Assembly (NCBI GenBank): GCA_002358345.1
Contig: DEOR01000038.1
Coordinates: forward strand, 3,299-19,751
Direction: 5' to 3'
DNA from: Proteobacteria bacterium UBA3413
Lineage (GTDB): Bacteria; Pseudomonadota; Gammaproteobacteria; Magnimaribacterales; D2472
Length of the DNA: 16,453 nt
Below are positions 1 through 5,517 of the stretch, in pieces. Position 1 is the stretch's first letter, and every line of letters starts with the position of its first letter. The notes below the pieces were generated by a model, which worked only from the letters and a program-made list of their open reading frames with translations, was not told where the DNA came from and searched no databases. The position numbers and the translations under genes are program-made.

Positions 1-251
1 GCAGGATCTTTTTTTACACCGCCCTTATCAGCAGGGGCAAAATTAGCTAAATCCATGCCTGCATTAAAATGCTTTCCTTCACCTTTTAATAAAATAACCC
101 TTGCTTCAGCATTTTTATCTAATTCTTTAATTAGTTCCGGCAATTCTTTCCAAAACAGACGAGTCATTGTATTAAATTCATCGGGTCTGTTCATGACCAC
201 ATGGGCCACGTGATCTTTTACGGTCACATCAAAACATGTGTACTTACTCAT
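1..251 (-). CDS. Enoyl-CoA hydratase/isomerase family protein, 3' part missing (runs off the window)
   Basis: Crotonase-fold enzyme acting on acyl-CoA thioesters, probably in fatty-acid or carboxylic-acid breakdown. Only the first 83 residues are in the window. They show the usual N-terminal beta strand, an NRP motif at residues 21-23 followed by a phenylalanine-asparagine pair, and the oxyanion-hole segment GKHFNAGMDL at about 59-68, where the backbone amides of the A64-G65 region would hold the thioester carbonyl. The G-M-D-L ending resembles dienoyl-CoA isomerases as much as hydratases, but the catalytic acid region lies outside the window, so the reaction is left open. The ATG at 251-249 has a GGAG nine bases upstream, inside the preceding small gene, whose stop overlaps this start by 8 bp, so translation is probably coupled. 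Low-numbered end is partial. Confidence 0.88.
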   Translation of the reverse strand, partial: MSKYTCFDVTVKDHVAHVVMNRPDEFNTMTRLFWKELPELIKELDKNAEARVILLKGEGKHFNAGMDLANFAPADKGGVKKDP

Positions 252-408
252 TTGAACTAGCTCCCTCTTTAAGATCTTTCACAATTTCTCTTAAGTGATC
301 AACCAACTCAAAAGTTTTGTGATGCGGCAACACGACTTTTCTGTCGGTGCTTAACTTTTTAAGGCCGTTATCTAACTCATCTAATTTACTGATTATTTCT
401 TTGCTCAT
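244..408 (-). CDS. Small uncharacterised protein, 54 residues
   Basis: I do not recognise this family. The frame runs from ATG (408-406) to TAA (246-244) and encodes a hydrophilic, mostly helical-looking protein with no signal peptide or membrane segment. Charged and leucine/isoleucine residues alternate in the first half (IISKLDELDNGLKKL) and again at the end (LVDHLREIVKDL), around a middle stretch VVLPHHKTF. This pattern suggests two amphipathic helices, possibly a small dimer or partner protein. It overlaps the start of the enoyl-CoA hydratase gene by 8 bp and carries that gene's ribosome binding site, so the two are probably co-expressed. No Shine-Dalgarno sequence precedes its own ATG. 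Reality is supported by the overlap and the tight fit between neighbours; function is unknown. Confidence 0.62.
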   Translation of the reverse strand: MSKEIISKLDELDNGLKKLSTDRKVVLPHHKTFELVDHLREIVKDLKEGASSNE

Positions 409-435
409 AGCTACAATAGGTTACGTTTACAAAAA

Positions 436-443
436 ATTATAAT
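436..443. promoter_or_regulatory. Candidate divergent -10 element, palindromic ATTATAAT
   Basis: The 46-bp gap between the divergent small gene and the acid phosphatase holds ATTATAAT, which is its own reverse complement. It gives a perfect TATAAT on the plus strand (438-443) and on the minus strand (441-436). On the plus strand this would put the transcript start only a few bases before the ATG at 455, i.e. a nearly leaderless mRNA; on the minus strand it leaves about 20 bases of leader. No good -35 hexamer is seen at 16-18 bp on either side, so the call rests on the -10 and position alone. No Pho-box-like direct repeat is visible. Confidence 0.35.
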
Positions 444-454
444 GGCTTGAATCT

Positions 455-1306
455 ATGAAAGCACGTCTCTTACAAACTTTATTTACTGCGCAGGTTATTT
501 TTTGCAGTACATTTATTCTTGCAGCTGAGTCAAACAAAGACATAAGGGCACTTCAAGAGCAAAATATCATGTCGGTTTTATTTCAGCAAACCTCAGCAGA
601 GGGTCTGGCTTCTAGTCTTCAAACATACAAAGCAGCTCAACAAGTTTTAGATCAGGCGCTAGCAGATCCAACTTGGAGCGCATTGCCAGGGCAAACAAAG
701 TATAAAAATAAAAAGCCTGCCATCATTCTTGATGTCGATGAAACAGTCTTAGATAACTTGGCCTATCAGGCACGCGGAATTTTAGATGGAACAAGCTATC
801 CAACAGGTTGGATTGCCTGGGGCAATGAAGTGGCTGCAACAGAGGTTCCTGGAGCAAAAGACTTTTTAAACTATGCCCAATCTAAAGGCGTGACTATTTT
901 TTATATTACCAACAGGGTTGCAGAACTCAAAAATGCTACTCAACAAAATCTTACAAAGCTTGGAATACCATGGGATCAATCACAGGACACTATTTTAATG
1001 CGCGGCGAAAATGGCTGGGGAAGCGATAAAGGTTCTAGACGCAGTCTTGTTTCAGAAGAACACAGAGTGCTGATGCTTATTGGAGATAACCTTGGGGATT
1101 TTGTGGATGCAAAAGATAACCTTGTGACCCCAGATCAAAGAAAGGATATGGTCCAGGCTTACAAAGAATATTGGGGCGCCAAATGGTTCATGCTTCAAAA
1201 TACAACTTACGGCGACTGGGAAGGCGCTTTATACAACTTTGATTATTCCTTGTCTCCAGATGAAGTGCACGAGACTCGCATAAATTCTTTGCAACCCTCA
1301 AGATAA
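455..1306 (+). CDS. Secreted HAD acid phosphatase / 5'-nucleotidase, e(P4) family
   Basis: Phosphomonoesterase of the class B-like acid phosphatase family related to Haemophilus lipoprotein e(P4), which removes phosphate from nucleotides such as NMN at the cell surface. HAD motif I is DVDET with nucleophile D93 and acid/base D95 (family assignment); motif II is ITNR around T152; K192 in the DKGSRR stretch fits motif III; IGDNLGDF (209-216) with D211 and D215 supplies Mg2+ ligands. Also typical of e(P4) are WIAWGNE before VPGA (119-134) and the C-terminal YGDWEGAL (252-259). The N-terminus is a Sec signal peptide ending near LAA-ES at 22-25. C17 is preceded by phenylalanine, so unlike e(P4) it does not look lipidated. 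The next gene, an alkaline phosphatase, starts 4 bp downstream, so the pair is probably one transcript. No clear Shine-Dalgarno sequence. Confidence 0.88.
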   Translation: MKARLLQTLFTAQVIFCSTFILAAESNKDIRALQEQNIMSVLFQQTSAEGLASSLQTYKAAQQVLDQALADPTWSALPGQTKYKNKKPAIILDVDETVLDNLAYQARGILDGTSYPTGWIAWGNEVAATEVPGAKDFLNYAQSKGVTIFYITNRVAELKNATQQNLTKLGIPWDQSQDTILMRGENGWGSDKGSRRSLVSEEHRVLMLIGDNLGDFVDAKDNLVTPDQRKDMVQAYKEYWGAKWFMLQNTTYGDWEGALYNFDYSLSPDEVHETRINSLQPSR

Positions 1307-1310
1307 CCCC

Positions 1311-2453
1311 ATGAAAAAATACTTGTTGCTGTTTAGCGTTGTCATTCTTGCATCTTGCCAAGATGGAAATGTGGTTGAGGAGGCAGTTTTAATTGGCACA
1401 GAAACCAATGCAGCTGAAACCTTAGAGCGAAATCCAAACATCAAAGCTAAGAATATCATTTTATTTATTGGCGATGGCATGGGACCCAATCAAGTTGCTT
1501 TAGCAAGATTTGCTGTTGGCGGAGCAAACCATCGACTCTCGTTTGAAAATTTTCCTGTCACCGGCATTGTTTTGAATCACTCGGCTGAGAATCTCTATAC
1601 TGACTCAGCTGCAGCTGCGACCGCATGGGCCGCCGGAGTTAAGACAAAAAATGGCTACTTGTCTGTTGATTCTGATAATAAATTCTTGCCAACCATCCCA
1701 GAGCTTTTAAGCACTAAGGGCTATTTAACCGGCTTGGTCGCAACTTCTTCGATCACGCATGCGACCCCAGCAGCTTTTTATGCTCACATTAAAAGTCGCT
1801 CCAAGCACAAGCAAATTGCTCAAATGCTTGTTGAATCAGACATAGCTATCGCTTTAGGCGGAGGCTCCGAATTTTTTAAATTGCCGTTATCAGATCAAAC
1901 AATACATCTAATCGAAAATGGGCAGTCCCTGGACCAAGACAAGCTTACTCAGCATGCAAGGGTGCTTGGATTATTTGCTGAAGATGGTCTGGATAGAAGA
2001 CTGGCTCCACCAACGCAACTTCACATGACAGAGAAAGCATTAGATTTTTTAGATGCAAAAACATCGAATTGCTCAGGATTCTTTTTAATGTCTGAGGGCA
2101 GCCAAATTGATTGGGCTGGCCATGATAATAATGTGAAGTATATGCTTTCAGAGTTTACTGATTTTGATGATACGGTTGCAGCCGCAATAGAATTCGCAAA
2201 GCAGGACAAAGAAACTTTGATTTTAGTTACTGCAGATCATGCGACTGGAGGCTTGGTTTTGCAAAAACCTAGAGGCTCTAGCGTTAGAGCTCAATGGACA
2301 ACGACAAGTCATGATTTATCATCAATTAATATTTATGCCTATGGACCAGGAGCAGAAAAATTTTCTGGTGTCATGGACAACACTGAAATTTTTGATCGTA
2401 TGTTAGAAGTTCTGGACTACGAGAACCTAGATTCAAATAATTGCGTCAACTAG
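1311..2453 (+). CDS. Alkaline phosphatase (PhoA family), lipoprotein
   Basis: Metal-dependent phosphomonoesterase expected in the periplasm or on the outer membrane. The first 16 residues form a lipoprotein signal with lipobox LASC (C16); glutamine at +2 argues against inner-membrane retention. Active-site pieces in order: D55 in FIGDGMG, nucleophile S99 in TDSAAAAT, H150 and T152 in THATPAAF, E262 in SEGSQIDWAGH, D267, H271, D309-H310 in TADHATGG, and H334 in SHDLSS. These match E. coli PhoA D51, S102, D153, T155, E322, D327, H331, D369, H370 and H412. Two positions differ: PhoA D153 is histidine (H150) and PhoA K328 is tryptophan (W268), the arrangement known from B. subtilis-type and the cold-active TAB5 enzymes. 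At 380 residues it is shorter than E. coli PhoA. It follows the acid phosphatase by 4 bp and overlaps the convergent yrfG by 21 bp. Confidence 0.93.
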   Translation: MKKYLLLFSVVILASCQDGNVVEEAVLIGTETNAAETLERNPNIKAKNIILFIGDGMGPNQVALARFAVGGANHRLSFENFPVTGIVLNHSAENLYTDSAAAATAWAAGVKTKNGYLSVDSDNKFLPTIPELLSTKGYLTGLVATSSITHATPAAFYAHIKSRSKHKQIAQMLVESDIAIALGGGSEFFKLPLSDQTIHLIENGQSLDQDKLTQHARVLGLFAEDGLDRRLAPPTQLHMTEKALDFLDAKTSNCSGFFLMSEGSQIDWAGHDNNVKYMLSEFTDFDDTVAAAIEFAKQDKETLILVTADHATGGLVLQKPRGSSVRAQWTTTSHDLSSINIYAYGPGAEKFSGVMDNTEIFDRMLEVLDYENLDSNNCVN

Positions 2454-3083
2454 CTCTGCAAGGGTAGGGTAGGTGACCACCCCATTGGCTAAATTTTTCG
2501 TCCTACCAGGGTTAATCCAATAAACCTGCCCAACACCAGCATTAACTGCTGAGTTTACGACCTTAAAATTATCATCAATAAAAATCGAGTTTTTCAGATT
2601 TACTTTTAAATACTGGCCGGCAAGAGCCCAAAATTCTTTTTGCTCTTTTGCGTAGCCTAAATGCATGCTGCAAATGTGTGAGTCAAAGTAATCAAGAAAG
2701 TTTGCAGACTCAGACTTAAAATCAAATAACCTAGGATCGCCGTTAGTAAGAATATATTTAGGATTGCTTAGAGAGGCAATTTTTTTTAAGGCATCTTCGG
2801 ACCCTTTTAAAAATGAACATCTCTCTTCTTGATTTTTAATGATCTCCAAAGAATCAATGCCCAACAGTTCATCCCAATAATTCAGGTCATACCAGTTTAA
2901 ACTGGCTTCCTGATCGCTCATCATGGACTTTATATCAGCTTTAACTTCAGTGCTTGATTTGCCTGTTTCAAGAGCCAATGTATTTGGTAGCCAATCTGTC
3001 CAAAACTTCATGTCGTAGTTCAGATCTAGAATAACCCCATCAAGATCTGAGAGAATAGCAGTGGTAGAATTGAATTTTGTCAT
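2433..3083 (-). CDS. yrfG: HAD-type GMP/IMP 5'-nucleotidase YrfG
   Basis: Cytoplasmic HAD hydrolase that, in E. coli, dephosphorylates purine nucleoside monophosphates (IMP, GMP). The YrfG signature is LNWYDLNYWDELLGID (62-77), nearly the same as the E. coli segment as I remember it, together with a LNYDMKFW segment (21-28) after motif I. HAD motif I is LSDLDGV with D13 and D15; the usual threonine of DxDGT/V is valine here. T113-N114 forms motif II, K146 (YAKEQKEFW) motif III, and D170-D171 (FIDD) motif IV. Length 216 fits the family. In many gammaproteobacteria yrfG sits by nudE and cysQ; here nudE is absent and cysQ is head-to-head with only 12 bp between starts. No Shine-Dalgarno sequence precedes the ATG. 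Its 3' end overlaps the alkaline phosphatase gene on the other strand. Confidence 0.85.
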   Translation of the reverse strand: MTKFNSTTAILSDLDGVILDLNYDMKFWTDWLPNTLALETGKSSTEVKADIKSMMSDQEASLNWYDLNYWDELLGIDSLEIIKNQEERCSFLKGSEDALKKIASLSNPKYILTNGDPRLFDFKSESANFLDYFDSHICSMHLGYAKEQKEFWALAGQYLKVNLKNSIFIDDNFKVVNSAVNAGVGQVYWINPGRTKNLANGVVTYPTLAELVDAII

Positions 3084-3095
3084 TAAAAGAACACT

Positions 3096-3914
3096 ATGCA
3101 GTCTAAAAACTTAGAACTTATTATCTCTCAATTAGAAGACTTAACCTTAAGTTTATTTCCTGAAATATTAAAAATTTATGAAGACAAAGATTTTAAGACC
3201 AGGCATAAAAAAGATGGATCGCCAGTCACTAAGGCTGACATGCTTGGCCATAAGTTAATTCTCAAGTTTTTAAATAAGCATTACCCTGACATTCCGATTG
3301 TTTCAGAGGAGAGTTTCACGCAAAAAGGCTATAAACCGGCAAAAGAGTTCTGGTTGGTCGATCCTATTGATGGAACCAAGGAATTTGTTAATCGCTCGGG
3401 TGAATTCACAACCAATATTGCATTAATTCAAAATGGTCATCCGGTCCTAGGCGTGGTTGGAGCACCAGCAATCAATAAGATTTGGTCTGGTATTTCATCT
3501 CATACACCCAAAACTACCAAATTAAAGGCAGCAGCTTCAAGTTCTGCATTGAAAATAGTGATGAGTAAAAGTCATCAAACTGTTATAGATACAGCGTTTT
3601 TAAGCTATTTAGATAAAAATAATGTCAAAATTAGCACTATTAGCAAGGGCAGTTCCTTAAAAATATGTGTTTTAGCCGATAAAAAAGCAGATATCTACCC
3701 TAGATTTGGCCCTACCTTAGAGTGGGATATTGCTGCAGCTGATGCGGTTCTTAGAGCAAAGGGCGGGGGTATTTTCTTGATAGATAGCTTCGAACCCCTT
3801 GAATATGGTAAAAAAGATAGCATATTAAACCCTATGTTTATTGCGATAAGTGATTTGAACCAAAAACAGAGAATCTTGTCTCTAATAAGAGGTTTTAGCA
3901 AAAATTTGCTATAA
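3096..3914 (+). CDS. cysQ: 3'(2'),5'-bisphosphate nucleotidase CysQ
   Basis: Mg2+-dependent, Li+-sensitive phosphatase of the inositol monophosphatase fold that turns 3'-phosphoadenosine 5'-phosphate into AMP, clearing the by-product of sulfate assimilation and carrier-protein modification. Visible motifs are SPVTKAD (42-48), EES with E71-E72, the metal motif DPIDGTKEF (D89, D92, G93, T94), and the second family motif WDIAAADAV with W210-D211. KGSSLKICVLADKKADIYPRFGPTLEW (184-210) is in the usual CysQ place (key residues G185, S186, K189, D199, Y201, E209). The length of 272 is slightly above E. coli CysQ. The ATG at 3096 lies 12 bp from the divergent yrfG start and has no Shine-Dalgarno sequence. 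The next gene, rpoH, is separated by an AT-rich 50-bp gap and probably has its own promoter. Confidence 0.92.
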   Translation: MQSKNLELIISQLEDLTLSLFPEILKIYEDKDFKTRHKKDGSPVTKADMLGHKLILKFLNKHYPDIPIVSEESFTQKGYKPAKEFWLVDPIDGTKEFVNRSGEFTTNIALIQNGHPVLGVVGAPAINKIWSGISSHTPKTTKLKAAASSSALKIVMSKSHQTVIDTAFLSYLDKNNVKISTISKGSSLKICVLADKKADIYPRFGPTLEWDIAAADAVLRAKGGGIFLIDSFEPLEYGKKDSILNPMFIAISDLNQKQRILSLIRGFSKNLL

Positions 3915-3926
3915 TTATTAGTTGAG

Positions 3927-3941
3927 ATAACCTATGGTTAT
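3927..3941. promoter_or_regulatory. Operator-like inverted repeat upstream of rpoH
   Basis: ATAACC-TAT-GGTTAT is a perfect 6-bp inverted repeat with a 3-bp spacer, in the 50-bp gap between cysQ and rpoH. It ends inside the best -10 candidate (3939-3944), so a protein bound here would block the promoter. As a transcript element it could only form a weak 6-bp hairpin. Directly beside it lies another perfect palindrome, TAATTAATTA (3941-3950). The regulator is unknown; the site could also be chance in AT-rich DNA. Confidence 0.3.
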
Positions 3942-3944
3942 AAT
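3939..3944 (+). promoter_or_regulatory. Candidate -10 of the rpoH promoter (TATAAT)
   Basis: A perfect TATAAT lies 20 bp before the rpoH ATG, giving a transcript leader of roughly 14 bases. No good -35 is found at 16-18 bp; a TTGAGA at 3922-3927 is only 11 bp upstream. The leader is A/T only close to the start and has no Shine-Dalgarno sequence and no long structure resembling the E. coli rpoH thermosensor. Confidence 0.3.
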
Positions 3945-3964
3945 TAATTATTTATAAAATATAT

Positions 3965-4825
3965 ATGGGAACAGAATTACAGACTATAACGCTAGCAACT
4001 CCAGGCAAGGATATAGAATCCTATTTGTCTTGCGTTCATGCGATCCCGATTCTAACTCCAGAACAAGAAAAAGAGCTTGCCTTGAAGCTATTTGAGAATA
4101 ATGATCTTGAAGCAGCGCGTCAGCTAGTGCTTTCACACTTAAGGTTTGTGGTTCATATTTCTAGATCATACTCAGGTTATGGTCTTCCATTAGCCGATAT
4201 CATTCAAGAAGGAAACATTGGCTTAATGAAAGCGGTCGATCGATTTGATCCAAACAAAGGGGTTAAAATTGTATCTTTTGCAGTGCACTGGATCAAAGCA
4301 GAAATACATGAATACATTCTTAAAAACTGGAGAATGGTTAAAATTGCTACAACAAAAGCTCAAAGAAAATTATTTTTTAACTTGCGCAGCAAAAAGAAAA
4401 CATTAGATTGGTTTACGAAGGAAGAAGCAGAGCAGATCGCAAAAGATTTAAACGTTCAAGTTAAAGATGTCCTGCACATGGAAAATCGCCTTACATCGCA
4501 TGATTCATCCTTTGACGGCCCAGTGGGCAGTGATGACGAAAGCGATATTATGTCTCCATCACAGTACCTTGAAGACAAGTCATTTAGCCCAGAAATCTTA
4601 GTTGCAGAACAAGAAGTGTCTGATCATAACTCTGAAGAGTTATATATGGCATTGGCTCAGCTTGATGAAAGAAGCAAAGACATTATTGCAAGGCGATATC
4701 TTGCCGATGAGAAAGAGACTCTTCATGATCTTGCAGATGAATATCAAATTTCAGCTGAAAGAATTAGGCAAATAGAAAATGGTGCGTTAAAAAAACTTAA
4801 AGCTGCTATGTCTAACGCTGCCTAA
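3965..4825 (+). CDS. rpoH: RNA polymerase heat-shock sigma factor RpoH (sigma-32)
   Basis: Directs RNA polymerase to heat-shock promoters (chaperones and proteases). The protein has 286 residues against 284 in E. coli and follows it almost throughout. Region 2 contains LSHLRFVVHISRSYSGYGLP (56-75), IIQEGNIGLMKAVDRFDP (79-96) and SFAVHWIKAEIHEY (104-117); the RpoH box QRKLFFNLR (133-141), unique to sigma-32, is intact; region 4.2 (about 250-285) has the helix-turn-helix ISAERIRQIENGALKKL. These features separate it from RpoD, RpoS and FliA. The start at 3965 fits the E. coli N-terminus, though no Shine-Dalgarno sequence is seen. In enteric bacteria and pseudomonads rpoH follows ftsYEX; here it lies between cysQ and trmB. 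Regulation is probably at the promoter and by protein stability; a palindrome overlaps the candidate -10. Confidence 0.96.
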   Translation: MGTELQTITLATPGKDIESYLSCVHAIPILTPEQEKELALKLFENNDLEAARQLVLSHLRFVVHISRSYSGYGLPLADIIQEGNIGLMKAVDRFDPNKGVKIVSFAVHWIKAEIHEYILKNWRMVKIATTKAQRKLFFNLRSKKKTLDWFTKEEAEQIAKDLNVQVKDVLHMENRLTSHDSSFDGPVGSDDESDIMSPSQYLEDKSFSPEILVAEQEVSDHNSEELYMALAQLDERSKDIIARRYLADEKETLHDLADEYQISAERIRQIENGALKKLKAAMSNAA

Positions 4826-4841
4826 GCAGGCAATTTTCTTT
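4819..4841 (+). terminator. Weak intrinsic terminator-like hairpin at the rpoH stop
   Basis: TGCCT-AAGC-AGGCA forms a perfect 5-bp stem with a 4-base loop (4819-4832), followed by the T-rich run ATTTTCTTT. The stem includes the rpoH stop codon. It is short for a strong terminator (three G-C pairs) and may only attenuate read-through into trmB, which begins about 25 bp later. Confidence 0.35.
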
Positions 4842-4857
4842 ACCCCGGGACAGATCA

Positions 4858-5517
4858 ATCAATCAAGATAAACCATATCTCGCCAGTTTTGTTAAAAGGC
4901 TTGGGCGTATCACCTTAGCTCAAAAAGACGCACTCGAATCACTGAGCCAATTCCATTTACAAGACTCTGAGCAATTACTTGGCCTAGTCTCAGACTACCC
5001 AAAAGCTATTCTAGAAATAGGATTCGGCAACGGTGAAAATACCTCTTATTTAGCAGAGAAAAATCCAGAGGCCCTCATCATTGCATCCGAGGTCTATCGT
5101 TCAGGCATTGGAAGTTTGCTGGCTTCTATAGCTAAACATTCATTCAAACACATTAAAATTTTTGATGACGATGTTCGAGAGCTTCTCTTAGATTTAGCGC
5201 AACCCATCTTCCATGAAATTTATATCATTTGCCCAGACCCATGGCCTAAAGCCAGGCACCATAAACGCAGATTGGTAGATAGCAATTTTTTAAATACCTT
5301 GCATCAAGTCATGCATCCCAATGGCACCATCTATATCTCAACTGATTGGGAGAACTATGCAGAATTTATAGATGAAGAAACGCTCAAGGCAGAGCATCAA
5401 TTTAGCGCCTCCAAGATTTCCAATGAAGGCATGCCGATTACTCGCTTTCAGGATCGTGCACAAAGAGAAGGTCGAATCATTCATACCTTTTTACTTACCG
5501 CTAAAAAAATAACTTAA
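4858..5517 (+). CDS. trmB: tRNA (guanine-N7-)-methyltransferase TrmB; start codon non-canonical or uncertain
   Basis: SAM-dependent methyltransferase making m7G46 in tRNA variable loops. Conserved parts in this frame begin with YLASFVKRLGRIT (E. coli: IRSFVRRQGRLT), then the SAM-binding strand ILEIGFGNGE, SEVYRSGIGSLL, the catalytic/tRNA stretch ICPDPWPKARHHKRRL, STDWENYAE and the C-terminal TRFQDRAQREGR. The frame is open from the TAA at 4813-4815, but no ATG, GTG or TTG occurs in it until TTG 5116, which would discard the SAM-binding half. The best-placed codon is ATC at 4858 with GGGA (4847-4850) seven bases upstream, giving 219 residues against 239 in E. coli. That start is tentative: an AUC start, a base change or a sequencing error would all explain it. 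The 3' end overlaps convergent hemW by 17 bp. Confidence 0.82.
   Translation: MNQDKPYLASFVKRLGRITLAQKDALESLSQFHLQDSEQLLGLVSDYPKAILEIGFGNGENTSYLAEKNPEALIIASEVYRSGIGSLLASIAKHSFKHIKIFDDDVRELLLDLAQPIFHEIYIICPDPWPKARHHKRRLVDSNFLNTLHQVMHPNGTIYISTDWENYAEFIDEETLKAEHQFSASKISNEGMPITRFQDRAQREGRIIHTFLLTAKKIT

Noticed and set aside
409..454. Pho box upstream of the phosphatase pair
   Set aside because: No pair of CTGTCAT-like direct repeats is present in the gap.
5116..5517. A 133-residue version of TrmB starting at TTG 5116
   Set aside because: It would lack the SAM-binding motif and the N-terminal SFVKRLGR segment, both present in the same open frame upstream.
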